The notes under the pieces: generated by a model | What the model was told of the DNA's origin: nothing | Seen by the model: only the letters and a program-made list of their open reading frames with translations | Database searches by the model: none | In this document: in pieces, positions 26,151 to 34,749 of the stretch | How the letters are laid out: every line of letters begins with the position of its first letter | How positions within the stretch are numbered: position 1 is the stretch's first letter | Translations under genes and position numbers: made by a program | DNA from: an uncultured Pelagibacteraceae bacterium | GTDB taxonomy: Bacteria; Pseudomonadota; Alphaproteobacteria; Pelagibacterales; Pelagibacteraceae | Length of the DNA: 37,165 nucleotides | NCBI GenBank assembly: GCA_902579985.1 | Contig: CACHIV010000007.1 | Location: 27,501-64,665, forward strand | Reading direction: 5' to 3'

Positions 26151-27119
26151 TTAAGAATTTCTAATATCATACTTTCTTATAGAAAACTGTCCACCTTCTC
26201 TCCACATATAACAATATTTTTCAACTTCTTTTACAAACTCTCTTGTGCTTGGAACTCCTATATCATAATTAGTTTGGTACTTATTTGAAGACACATTATC
26301 ATATTTTAAAAGAATAAGTTGATCTACTGTCAATAAAGGTTTTGGAAATATTTGAAATAATTTTGCTGAAAGCTTAGCAAAGAAAAAGGGCATAGGAATT
26401 AATAATCTTTTCTTATCAATTAACTTTAATAATTTTTTTAAAATTTCTTTAAAAGAAAAAACTTCAGGCCCTATACACTCAATTATTTTAGAATGTATAT
26501 TATTTGAAATAATATGATAAATAATATCTCTTAAATCAGAACAATGAATTGGAGTAAATTTAGTATCTCCATTATAGTAAAGTGGAAAAATTGGAAGTCT
26601 ACTCAATAAAGTCATAAAATTTGTAGTAAAATTATCATCAACTGAATAAACTATTGATGGTCTTAATATTGTTGCTAAAGGAAAATTTTTTTTTATATTT
26701 ATCTCTCCATCTAACTTGCTTTTTGCATACTCTGAAGATGTAGCCTCATTTATACCTAATGCAGATAAATGAATAAATTGTTGAACTTTATATTCTTTAC
26801 AAAGTTTAGCCAATACAGAAGGAAAAATAGAATGAATATTTTTAAAAGTATTTCCTTTTCCACTTTCATAAAGAATACCAACTAAATTGATACAAATATC
26901 AGTTTTTTCAAAAAGTTTTCTAATTTTTACTTCATCAAAAATATTAGATTCAACGATATCTACATAGCCAGCATTAGCTTGGGTTTTTATTATATATCCT
27001 TTCTGGTGCGAGTTCCTAGTAACTACAGTGACTTTATAATTACCTTTAGTGAGCTTTCTAATTAAATTACGACCTATTTGACCACTACCACCAAAAATTA
27101 GACAATTTTTTGCTTTCAT
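26151..27119 (-). CDS. NDUFA9-like NAD(P)-binding epimerase/atypical SDR
   Basis: This 322-residue protein has a Rossmann N-terminus (CLIFGGSGQIGRNLIRKL, 6-23) and an atypical short-chain dehydrogenase fold. It lacks a clear YxxxK pair, having instead the SEYAKSKLDGE segment near residues 127-137, which aligns with that region. It matches alphaproteobacterial homologues of the complex I accessory subunit NDUFA9. The usual proposal is a structural NADPH-binding role in complex I or quinone biology. The substrate is unknown. It faces rnd across only 20 bases. Confidence 0.85.
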   Translation of the reverse strand: MKAKNCLIFGGSGQIGRNLIRKLTKGNYKVTVVTRNSHQKGYIIKTQANAGYVDIVESNIFDEVKIRKLFEKTDICINLVGILYESGKGNTFKNIHSIFPSVLAKLCKEYKVQQFIHLSALGINEATSSEYAKSKLDGEINIKKNFPLATILRPSIVYSVDDNFTTNFMTLLSRLPIFPLYYNGDTKFTPIHCSDLRDIIYHIISNNIHSKIIECIGPEVFSFKEILKKLLKLIDKKRLLIPMPFFFAKLSAKLFQIFPKPLLTVDQLILLKYDNVSSNKYQTNYDIGVPSTREFVKEVEKYCYMWREGGQFSIRKYDIRNS

Positions 27120-27139
27120 ATATATATAATTAACTATAG

Positions 27140-27751
27140 ATGAGTATTGATATTAAACTTCATAAAAACGATCTACCAGAAGATTTAGATTTAGGCAATA
27201 TTATAGCAGTTGATGGAGAGTTTATGGGATTAAATGTAAAACGAGACCCTTTGTGTCTAATTCAGTTATCGACTGGAAATTCTGATGCTCATATTGTTCA
27301 GTTAGATAGATCAAATTATAAAACTCCAAATTTAAATAAAATTCTTTCAAATCCATCAATTACAAAAATATTTCACTATGGCAGAGCTGATATGGCCCAC
27401 ATTAAATACTATTTAAAGACTGAAACTATAAACATACTAGATACAAAAATTGCCTCAAAATTAGCAAGATCTTATTCAGATAACCATTCTTTAAAAACAC
27501 TAATTAAAGAATTCTTTAATATTGATATCAGTAAACAATTTCAAAATTCTGATTTTGGAGGTGAATTAACACCAGCTCAACTAAAATATTGTGCAAACGA
27601 TGTAATATATTTACATAAAATTCATGAAGAGCTAAATAAAATTCTTATAAGAGAAAAAAGAGTAGATTTATATAATGATTGTTTAAAATTTTTAAAAACA
27701 AGGGTTGACCTTGATTTGGCATTATTTAAGGAAGATATCTGGGCACACTAA
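27140..27751 (+). CDS. rnd: Short RNase D-type 3'-5' exoribonuclease (DEDDy)
   Basis: This 203-residue enzyme trims RNA 3' ends. Its DEDDy residues are visible as D25/E27 in VDGEFMGL, the aspartate in HYGRADM, and the tyrosine/aspartate pair in the YCANDVIYLHKI block. It has no HRDC domain, unlike E. coli RNase D (375 residues), but this short form is common in alphaproteobacteria. It opens the long plus-strand run. A TATATA or TATAAT at 27121-27130 would place transcription within about 7 bases of the ATG. Confidence 0.9.
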   Translation: MSIDIKLHKNDLPEDLDLGNIIAVDGEFMGLNVKRDPLCLIQLSTGNSDAHIVQLDRSNYKTPNLNKILSNPSITKIFHYGRADMAHIKYYLKTETINILDTKIASKLARSYSDNHSLKTLIKEFFNIDISKQFQNSDFGGELTPAQLKYCANDVIYLHKIHEELNKILIREKRVDLYNDCLKFLKTRVDLDLALFKEDIWAH

Positions 27752-28723
27752 ATGAAAAAAAATAATTATAAAGATGTTGCAAAAAATGTAATAGACCTAG
27801 AAATTAAAGCGCTAAAAAATTTAAAAAAATCTATTAATAATTCGTTTAATCAAGCTGTAGATGCGATTACCAAATGTCAATCTAAAGTAATTTTGTGTGG
27901 TGTAGGTAAAAGTGGTTTGATAGCTGCAAAAATTTCAGCAACATTATCATCGGTTGGAACACCTTCATTCTGTCTATCTGCTAACGATTGCTCCCATGGA
28001 GACCTAGGTAGTATTACAAGAAAAGATGTATTAATTTTGATCAGTTATTCAGGAAATTCTGAAGAGTTAAAAAATATTATAAAATATGCAAATAGAAATA
28101 AAATTATTCTGATTGGAATAGTATCAAAGAAAAATTCTTTATTATATAAAGCTTCGGATATAAAATTATACATTCCTGAGGTTCAAGAAGCTGGCTTAGG
28201 TATTGTTCCAACTTCAAGTACTATCAATCAATTAAGTATAGGAGACTCTCTTGCTGTTGCTACTATAAACAAAAAAAAAGTAAGCAAAAAGGATTTTAAA
28301 AAATTTCATCCTTCTGGAAGCCTTGGTGCAAAACTTAAAACTGTAGAAGATTTAATGCTAACAAAAAATAAAATTCCTTTCATTAAAGAAAATGCAAATA
28401 TGAAAGAAGCTTTAAAGGTTATCACTAAAAAAAATTTAGGAACTTTAATTGTTAAAAATAATAAAGGTATTACAAGTGGAATTATAACTGACGGTACTAT
28501 AAGACGTGCAAGCGAAAAAAATGAAAATTTACAAAAATTAACTGTCAAAAAAGTTATGACAAAAAATCCAATTAGTGTGGATCAAGATATTTTATGTGAA
28601 AAAGCTTTGGAAATAATGAATACTAATAAAATTACATCACTATGTGTTCACAAAAAAAATAACAAGTCTCGAACCATTGGGATTGTCCATGTTCACACGA
28701 TTCTTGATGCAAATATTCAATAA
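27752..28723 (+). CDS. kdsD: D-arabinose 5-phosphate isomerase (KpsF/GutQ family)
   Basis: KdsD makes arabinose 5-phosphate from ribulose 5-phosphate, the first step to KDO. The 323-residue protein has a SIS sugar-isomerase domain (about 35-165), with VGKSGLIAAKISATLSSVGT and the SYSGNSEEL phosphosugar loop. The HPSGSLGAKL block follows, then two CBS domains (about 205-320). It directly abuts rnd with no intervening base and is followed immediately by lptC, the classic LPS cluster arrangement. Confidence 0.95.
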   Translation: MKKNNYKDVAKNVIDLEIKALKNLKKSINNSFNQAVDAITKCQSKVILCGVGKSGLIAAKISATLSSVGTPSFCLSANDCSHGDLGSITRKDVLILISYSGNSEELKNIIKYANRNKIILIGIVSKKNSLLYKASDIKLYIPEVQEAGLGIVPTSSTINQLSIGDSLAVATINKKKVSKKDFKKFHPSGSLGAKLKTVEDLMLTKNKIPFIKENANMKEALKVITKKNLGTLIVKNNKGITSGIITDGTIRRASEKNENLQKLTVKKVMTKNPISVDQDILCEKALEIMNTNKITSLCVHKKNNKSRTIGIVHVHTILDANIQ

Positions 28724-29317
28724 ATGAATAAAAGAATAGTTACTCAATTAATAATATTTTTAATAATATTGATATTGGTAAGTTTATTTTTTTTTACATA
28801 TTTTTCGAAAAATAATCTTAATAGCTCTGTCGTTAAAAAAGATGATTTTTCTTCAATTTCTAAAGAAAATTTCTCTAATATAATTGAAAATATTGAATAT
28901 ACATCTAATGATGAAACTGGAAATAAGTATATTATTAAATCCGAATACGGGGAAATTTTAAATGAAAATAAAAATCTTATTTTAATGAAAAATGTAAGAG
29001 CTGAAATAATTTTTAACTATAATGAAAAAATTATAATAACTTCAAAGAAAGCTATTTATAATACTATAAATTATGACACTAACTTTGAAGAAGATATAGT
29101 TATAAAATATGCAGAACACAAAATTACCTCCGATAATGTTGATCTTCTATTTAAAGATAACAAAGTAAAAATCTACAATGACATTAATTATAATAATATA
29201 AATACGAATTTATTAGCTGATATTGCGGAAATAGATTTATTAACAAAAGATTTAAAAATTTATATGAATAATAATGATAAAATTAATATAACTTATAATA
29301 AAAATGTCAGCGATTAA
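28724..29317 (+). CDS. lptC: LptC-like lipopolysaccharide export protein
   Basis: LptC is a bitopic inner-membrane protein that passes LPS from the LptBFG transporter to the periplasmic bridge. The 197-residue protein has one N-terminal transmembrane segment (about 7-27) and a periplasmic beta-rich domain whose repeats (YIIKSEYGEI, IIITSKKAIYNT, HKITSDNVDLL) match the LptC/OstA-like fold. Sequence identity to known LptC is low, and the position between kdsD and lptB supports the call. A separate lptA, usual between lptC and lptB, is absent here. Confidence 0.82.
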   Translation: MNKRIVTQLIIFLIILILVSLFFFTYFSKNNLNSSVVKKDDFSSISKENFSNIIENIEYTSNDETGNKYIIKSEYGEILNENKNLILMKNVRAEIIFNYNEKIIITSKKAIYNTINYDTNFEEDIVIKYAEHKITSDNVDLLFKDNKVKIYNDINYNNINTNLLADIAEIDLLTKDLKIYMNNNDKINITYNKNVSD

Positions 29318-30083
29318 GTCATTTAGAATTAAAAAATTTAAAAAAAATGTTCAGGTAGCTTCTTTTAAAAATATTTCTTTATCTTATGGAAATAGAAAAA
29401 TATTAAATAATATTAATTTTGATCTATATCCTGGGGAAATTTTAGGACTTTTGGGTCCTAACGGAGTAGGTAAAACAACTTTATTTTATCTTTTACTAGG
29501 TTTAATTAAGCCAGATTCCGGTCAAATATTTATTGGTTCAAAAAATATAAATAACTATCCTATTTATTTAAGAACTAGAAAATTTCAAATAGGCTATGTT
29601 CCTCAATATGGAGGCTATTTTCACGACTTAACATTGTTAGAAAACTTTAAAGCGATAGCAGAGATAGTAATTGAGGAAAAAAGAGCCAGAAATGCTAAAA
29701 TAGAGGAATTGTTGATAAAGTTTGAGCTTGATGATGTTAGAGAGATAAAAGCTAAATTTTTATCTGGTGGACAAAGACGTAAGCTTGTTATCTGTCTAGC
29801 TTTACTTGGAAATCCAAAAATTCTAGTTTGTGATGAGATATTTGCAGCTTTAGACGTGCTCTCAATTCAGATGTTAAAAAAGATTTTGATAAATCTTCAA
29901 AAAGAACAACCAGATATATCTATCATAATTTGTGAACATCAAGCTAGAGAGTTGTTGTCTATGGTTGATCGAGCAATGATTCTATCAAAAGGCAAAATTA
30001 TTGCTAAAGGTACACCAACAGAATTAGCAAACAACCAAAATGCTAGATCTGAATATTTTGGAGATACATTCAAATTTAATTAA
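29304..30083 (+). CDS. lptB: LPS export ATP-binding protein LptB
   Basis: LptB powers extraction of LPS from the inner membrane. The 259-residue ABC ATPase has Walker A GPNGVGKT (about 51-58), a Q-loop in GYVPQYGGYF, the signature LSGGQRRKL, and an H-loop histidine in ICEHQARE. It ends in the family-type EYFGDTF segment. Walker B reads CDEIFAALD where LptB usually has DEPFAGVD, so the proline after the catalytic glutamate is lost. The N-terminus carries about 15 extra basic residues. It overlaps lptC by 14 bases. Downstream there is no rpoN/hpf, unlike many proteobacteria. Confidence 0.9.
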   Translation: MSAIKSFRIKKFKKNVQVASFKNISLSYGNRKILNNINFDLYPGEILGLLGPNGVGKTTLFYLLLGLIKPDSGQIFIGSKNINNYPIYLRTRKFQIGYVPQYGGYFHDLTLLENFKAIAEIVIEEKRARNAKIEELLIKFELDDVREIKAKFLSGGQRRKLVICLALLGNPKILVCDEIFAALDVLSIQMLKKILINLQKEQPDISIIICEHQARELLSMVDRAMILSKGKIIAKGTPTELANNQNARSEYFGDTFKFN

Positions 30084-30084
30084 T

Positions 30085-31413
30085 ATGTCAAAATTTTTAT
30101 TAATTAAAAAAAAAATTTCTGAATTTAATAAAAAAATTTATGTTAGCGGTGACAAAAGTTTAAGTATTAGATGGGTACTGCTAGCTAGTCAAGCAACTGG
30201 AAAATCAAAATGCCATAATCTCTTGATGTCTGAAGATGTTCTTTCTACTTTAGGTGTTATAAAAAAACTTGGAATAAAAGTAAAATTAAACAAAAATCAC
30301 TGTGAGATTCATGGAAATGGTATCAATGGTTTTAAATATAAAAAAAATTTAGTATTAAATGCTGGAAATTCAGGAACTCTTGGAAGGATAATTCTAGGCT
30401 TACTAATTAAATCGACTCAAAAAATAAAATTAATAGGTGATAAAAGTTTATCCAAAAGAGATTTTTCAAGAGTAACTTTACCTTTAGAAAAATTTGGAGC
30501 TAAATTTAATTATATAATAAAAAATAAATTACCTATTACCATTCTAGGCTCCCAATCCCCAAAAGGTATTAGATACTTAGAAAAAAAAGGGTCAGCGCAG
30601 TGCAAAACTAGTATTATGCTTGCTGCACTTAATTCGTCGGGTAGAACAGTCATAAAAGCTAGAAAGTCTAGAAATCACACAGAATTACTTTTTAAGTATT
30701 TAAAAATACCTGTTAAAATAAAGAAAACTAAAAAATATGATTTTATAAGTGTTAAAAAACCGAAAAAAATTAATCCATTCAATTATAAAATTCCAGGAGA
30801 TATAAGCTCAAGCGCATTTTTTATAGTGCTTACAACACTTGCAAATAACTCTAAGCTTTTAATAAAAAATGTAAATATTAATGACACTAGAATTGGGGTA
30901 ATTAAAATCTTAAAGAAGATGGGAGCAAAAATAATTTTAAAAAACAAAAAAAGTTATAGGGGAGAAAAAATTTCTGATATTTTAATAAAAAGTTCTAATA
31001 ATCTAAAAGCAATAAATTGTAAATCAGAATTAAATAATAGTGCGATAGATGAATTTTTAATTCTTTTTTTAGCTGCAGCAAAAGCAAAAGGAGTTTCTTA
31101 TTTTAAAGATATCGCTGAACTAAATCAAAAAGAAAGCCCAAGATTAAATTGGGGCTCTAAAATTTTAAATATGATGGGTATTAAAACCAAGCTAACAAAA
31201 AATTCTATTAAAATATATGGTCAACCAAATCTAAAAATTACTAAACCAATTACTATAAAAAATTACTTAAAAGATCACAGAATTTTTATGATGAGTTCAA
31301 TTGCTGCTTTGACTTGTGGTGGACAATGGAAAATTTATGATAAGGATTCAGTAAATACTTCATTTCCATCATTTTTGAAAATAATTAAAAAAATAGATAA
31401 TAAAACTTTATGA
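30085..31413 (+). CDS. aroA: 3-phosphoshikimate 1-carboxyvinyltransferase (EPSP synthase)
   Basis: AroA joins PEP to shikimate 3-phosphate. I chose the ATG at 30085, one base after the lptB stop. It gives a 442-residue protein starting MSKFLLIKKK, whereas an upstream in-frame ATG (30040) would lie inside lptB. Motifs are SGDKSLSIR (about 19-27), where the usual SHR is SIR, NAGNSGTLGR, SLSKRDFSRV, the GSAQCKTSIMLAAL block, and RNHTE. The C-terminal DHRIFMMSSIAAL matches the family. It is translationally coupled to cmk by an ATGA overlap. Confidence 0.92.
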   Translation: MSKFLLIKKKISEFNKKIYVSGDKSLSIRWVLLASQATGKSKCHNLLMSEDVLSTLGVIKKLGIKVKLNKNHCEIHGNGINGFKYKKNLVLNAGNSGTLGRIILGLLIKSTQKIKLIGDKSLSKRDFSRVTLPLEKFGAKFNYIIKNKLPITILGSQSPKGIRYLEKKGSAQCKTSIMLAALNSSGRTVIKARKSRNHTELLFKYLKIPVKIKKTKKYDFISVKKPKKINPFNYKIPGDISSSAFFIVLTTLANNSKLLIKNVNINDTRIGVIKILKKMGAKIILKNKKSYRGEKISDILIKSSNNLKAINCKSELNNSAIDEFLILFLAAAKAKGVSYFKDIAELNQKESPRLNWGSKILNMMGIKTKLTKNSIKIYGQPNLKITKPITIKNYLKDHRIFMMSSIAALTCGGQWKIYDKDSVNTSFPSFLKIIKKIDNKTL

Positions 31414-32063
31414 AACTAAAAAAAAAAATTAAAGTTGCAATAGACTCACCAGCGGCGGCTGGCGCTGGCACTCAAGCAAAACTAATTTCAAAACATTACA
31501 ATCTATTTTACCTAGATACAGGTAAAATTTATAGATTAATTGCAAATATTAAAATTAAAAGACCAAAAAAATACAACTATTCTTTTTTAGAAAAAACAAT
31601 GAAAAATTTGAATATAAAAAATTTACAAAATAAAAAGTTGTTAACGAATGAGGTAGGAAATTTAGCATCAATAATATCTAAAGATAAAAAAATAAGAAAA
31701 CTTGTTCATGCTTTTCAAATTCAATGTGCTTACTATCCTCCAAAAAGATATAATGGTTCTTGTCTAGACGGTAGAGATATCACTTACAAGATCGTGCCTG
31801 ATGCAGATTTTAAATTTTTTATTACTGCTAGTACAAAAACTAGAGCTTTAAGAAGATATAAAGAACTTAAAGGAATAAATAAAAAAACAACTCTCAACGA
31901 TGTATTAAAAAGTATTAAAAAACGTGATAAAAGTGACTATAACAGAAAAATATCGCCTCTTAAGAAAACCAAAGATTCAATCTTGATTAATACGACAAAT
32001 TTCTCTAAAAGAGCATGTTTTTTAAAAATTAAAAAAATTATGGATAAGAAAATTATAGCTTAA
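31410..32063 (+). CDS. cmk: Cytidylate kinase, atypical P-loop
   Basis: Cmk phosphorylates CMP and dCMP. The 217-residue protein lies between aroA and rpsA, the normal proteobacterial site, and carries D120-G-R-D123 and the FFITASTKTRALRR segment typical of the family. The P-loop is abnormal. The family reads IDGPAASGKGT, but here it is I11-D-S13-P-A-A-A17-G-A19-G-T, so the ATP-binding lysine is alanine. The codons are unambiguous (GGC GCT GGC). The gene is otherwise intact and overlaps aroA by four bases and rpsA by one, so it does not look like a pseudogene. Confidence 0.88.
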   Translation: MKLKKKIKVAIDSPAAAGAGTQAKLISKHYNLFYLDTGKIYRLIANIKIKRPKKYNYSFLEKTMKNLNIKNLQNKKLLTNEVGNLASIISKDKKIRKLVHAFQIQCAYYPPKRYNGSCLDGRDITYKIVPDADFKFFITASTKTRALRRYKELKGINKKTTLNDVLKSIKKRDKSDYNRKISPLKKTKDSILINTTNFSKRACFLKIKKIMDKKIIA

Positions 32064-33790
32064 TGGAAATTTATAAAGACCTTTCAAACCCAGCTTCAAA
32101 AGAATTCGAAAAACTACTTAATACACAATTTACAAAAACATCAAATATTGAAGAAGGAAAAATTATTACAGGAACAGTTAATAAAGTAACTAATAACTTT
32201 GTTTTTTTAGAAGTTCCAGGACTTAAGTCAGAACCTATCCTTGATATAAATGAGTTAAAAAGCATGGGTATGCTAGATAAGGCAAAAGTAGGAGAGAAAA
32301 TTTCAGTTTTATTAGAAAGACTAGAAGATAAAAAAGGTGAAGTATTAGTATCCGCTTCTAAGGCACAAAAAATTCAAGGTTGGGATAAACTAGTTGAAGC
32401 TTATGAAAAAAATGAACCTATAATGGGTAAGATTACGGGTAGAGTAAAAGGCGGGTGCATTGTGGAACATCTAGACACTGGATCATTAATGTTTTTGCCA
32501 GGCTCACAAATCTCTGACAAACCATTAAAAGATATTAGTCATTTAATGAACGAACCACAAAAATTTGCTTTAATTAAATTAGATAAAGTAAGAGGAAATG
32601 CTTGTGTCTCTAGAAAAGAAATAATTTCATCATTCAAAAAAGAAGATAAAATTAAAATAATTGAAAAATTTAAAGTGGGAGATGTAATCAAAGGTGCCGA
32701 AGTAAAAGGTTATAGTTCTTTTGGTTGTTTCTTTAGTGTTAACGGTGAGCTTGATGTATTAGTTCATCTTCAAGAAATTTCTTATTCAAGAGTAAATCAC
32801 CCTGATGAAGTATTTACTATTGGTGAGAAACACGACTTGTTAGTCATTTCTGTTGATAAAGAAAAATTACAAGTTGGGTGTTCAGTTAAACAACTTTCTC
32901 CAGATCCATTTGAAAATATTTCAAATTATGAGCTAAATAAAATCTATAAAGTTAAAGTTGTAAAATTAATGGACTTTGGTGCATTTTGTGAACTTGAAAA
33001 AGGATTGTCATCTTTATTACACTCAAGTGAATTAAGCTGGACTAAAAAAAATGTATCAGCAAAAAAAATGTTTAAAGTTGGTGATGAGATTGATTGTGTA
33101 ATTACTGAAATTGATAAAGAAAAAAGGAGAGTTGCAATTTCACATCGTTTAGCAACTAAAAATCCTTTTGAAGTCTTTGAAAAAAAACATCCTATTGGCT
33201 CTGAAGTAGAGGGTGAAGTTGCTAGTAAAAATGAATATTCTATTTTTTTGAGAATTAAAAATTTTGAAATTGATGCATTCTTGCATTGTAATGATCTTAC
33301 TTACCTTACAAATGGTGAGGAGGAGCTAGCAAAATACAAAATTGGTGATAAATTAAAAGTTAAAGTTATAGAAATTAAAATAACAGAACAAAAAATTAGA
33401 GTTAGTCTTCGTCAAACCCAACCAGATCCTCTTGATTGGTTTAGAGACAAGAAAGTTAAACAAGCTATTACAGTTAAAATAATTTCTACAGATAGTAAAG
33501 GGTTAGTAGTAAGACCTGAAGGCTGCGAAATGGACTTTACGATTAAAAAATCTGCGATAGCTATTAATGCAGCTGACGCCAGACCTACAAGATTTACAGG
33601 TGGAGAAAGAATAGATTGTGCAATACAAGAATTAGATTTAAATAAGCGAAAAGTAATACTAAGTATTAAATTACTTGAAGAAATTGAGAGAAAAGTAGCT
33701 TTGGACACTTATGGTTCCGAGTCAAGCGGTAAAAATTTACCTTTTTCATCTTTATCTGATGATTTAAAAAAAAAAAATAAAAAAGAATAA
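32063..33790 (+). CDS. rpsA: 30S ribosomal protein S1
   Basis: S1 binds mRNA upstream of the start codon and helps load it on the 30S subunit. The 575-residue protein has six S1 repeats, at about 30-100, 115-185, 200-270, 285-355, 372-445 and 460-530, the full set for a Gram-negative S1. Repeats 3 and 4 are the best conserved (FSVNGELDVLVHLQEIS; FCELEKGLSSLLHSSELSW). The start overlaps the cmk stop (TAATG). In a genome with few Shine-Dalgarno sequences S1 should carry much of the initiation load, which is inference. Confidence 0.97.
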   Translation: MEIYKDLSNPASKEFEKLLNTQFTKTSNIEEGKIITGTVNKVTNNFVFLEVPGLKSEPILDINELKSMGMLDKAKVGEKISVLLERLEDKKGEVLVSASKAQKIQGWDKLVEAYEKNEPIMGKITGRVKGGCIVEHLDTGSLMFLPGSQISDKPLKDISHLMNEPQKFALIKLDKVRGNACVSRKEIISSFKKEDKIKIIEKFKVGDVIKGAEVKGYSSFGCFFSVNGELDVLVHLQEISYSRVNHPDEVFTIGEKHDLLVISVDKEKLQVGCSVKQLSPDPFENISNYELNKIYKVKVVKLMDFGAFCELEKGLSSLLHSSELSWTKKNVSAKKMFKVGDEIDCVITEIDKEKRRVAISHRLATKNPFEVFEKKHPIGSEVEGEVASKNEYSIFLRIKNFEIDAFLHCNDLTYLTNGEEELAKYKIGDKLKVKVIEIKITEQKIRVSLRQTQPDPLDWFRDKKVKQAITVKIISTDSKGLVVRPEGCEMDFTIKKSAIAINAADARPTRFTGGERIDCAIQELDLNKRKVILSIKLLEEIERKVALDTYGSESSGKNLPFSSLSDDLKKKNKKE

Positions 33791-33794
33791 AAAG

Positions 33795-34088
33795 TTGGCA
33801 ATTGTAAAATCTAAGCTTCTAGACAAACTAAAAAAATCATATCCTAATTTCCTAAGAAAAGATCTTGAAAAATTTGTTTCAATTATATTATATGAGATTA
33901 AACAGGCCCTCAAAAGAGGAGATCGAGTTGAATTAAGAGGTTTTGGTATATTTTCTACTAATATACAAAAAGCCAGAATCTCTAGAAATCCTAAAACTGG
34001 CGAAAAAATAAACACTCCAGAAAAAAAATCAATTCACTTTAAAATGGCTAAAGAAATGTTTAAAAAATTAAATAATGAAAATAAATAA
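33795..34088 (+). CDS. ihfB: Integration host factor subunit beta-like HU-family protein
   Basis: This 97-residue DNA-bending protein belongs to the HU/IHF family. RVELRGFGIFSTNIQKARISRNPKTGE (about 47-73) is the DNA-binding arm signature with the RNPxTG intercalation loop. Its place directly after rpsA is the usual ihfB location. The start appears to be TTG at 33795, since no ATG or GTG lies at a suitable position between the rpsA stop and the first conserved residues (IVKSKLLDKL). It overlaps pyrF by 14 bases. Confidence 0.9.
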   Translation: MAIVKSKLLDKLKKSYPNFLRKDLEKFVSIILYEIKQALKRGDRVELRGFGIFSTNIQKARISRNPKTGEKINTPEKKSIHFKMAKEMFKKLNNENK

Positions 34089-34749
34089 GATATTTATTGC
34101 CTGTGACAGCACTAATATTTCAAAAATAAAAGAGATCATTAATAAATCACAAAATTCTAAGATAAAGATTGGATATAAGTTTGGATTAGAATTTCTAAAT
34201 TCAAAAAAAGGAAGAAACTTTATATCAAAATTAAAAAATAAAATTACTTTTGGAGATTATAAATTTGCTGATACGCCTAGTACATGCGCATCAGCAGTAA
34301 AGGCTGTAAAAGATTTAAAATTTAATTATTTAACAATTCATATAAGTTCTGGATTAGAGGCTTTAAAAGCTGCTAAAAAAAACTCAGGAAAAACAAAAAT
34401 AATTGGGGTAACTATACTTACTTCACTTGACAACAAAGCAATAAAAGAAATTGGTTTTAATAGAGAACTTAAGAAATTAGTTGTTCGCCAAGCTAAATTA
34501 GCAAAAAAAGCAAAATTAGATGCTATTGTATGCAGTGCGCAAGAAGCAAAGATTGTTAAAAAAGTATTTAAAAAAGAAATAATTACTCCAGGAATTAGAT
34601 TTGGATCGAAATTTAATGATCAAAAAAGAGTTTTAACTCCAAAGCAAGCATATAAAAATGGAAGTGATTGGCTAGTAATCGGAAGACCAATAACAAAAGG
34701 TAATATTAGAAAAAATATTCAAACTTTAATTGATCATTTAAATCAATGA
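34075..34749 (+). CDS. pyrF: Orotidine 5'-phosphate decarboxylase
   Basis: PyrF makes UMP from OMP. The 224-residue protein has the N-terminal D11 (IACDSTN) and the catalytic D61-Y-K63-F-A-D66 tetrad region (canonical DxKxxD). It ends with the phosphate-binding TPGIRF and VIGRPITKG blocks. The family length is normal. Its first 14 bases overlap ihfB, and its end overlaps trpF by four bases. Confidence 0.95.
   Translation: MKINKIFIACDSTNISKIKEIINKSQNSKIKIGYKFGLEFLNSKKGRNFISKLKNKITFGDYKFADTPSTCASAVKAVKDLKFNYLTIHISSGLEALKAAKKNSGKTKIIGVTILTSLDNKAIKEIGFNRELKKLVVRQAKLAKKAKLDAIVCSAQEAKIVKKVFKKEIITPGIRFGSKFNDQKRVLTPKQAYKNGSDWLVIGRPITKGNIRKNIQTLIDHLNQ

Noticed and set aside
30040..30084. Longer AroA start inside lptB
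   Set aside because: The first 15 residues would lie within lptB, and the ATG one base after the lptB stop gives the normal family N-terminus.
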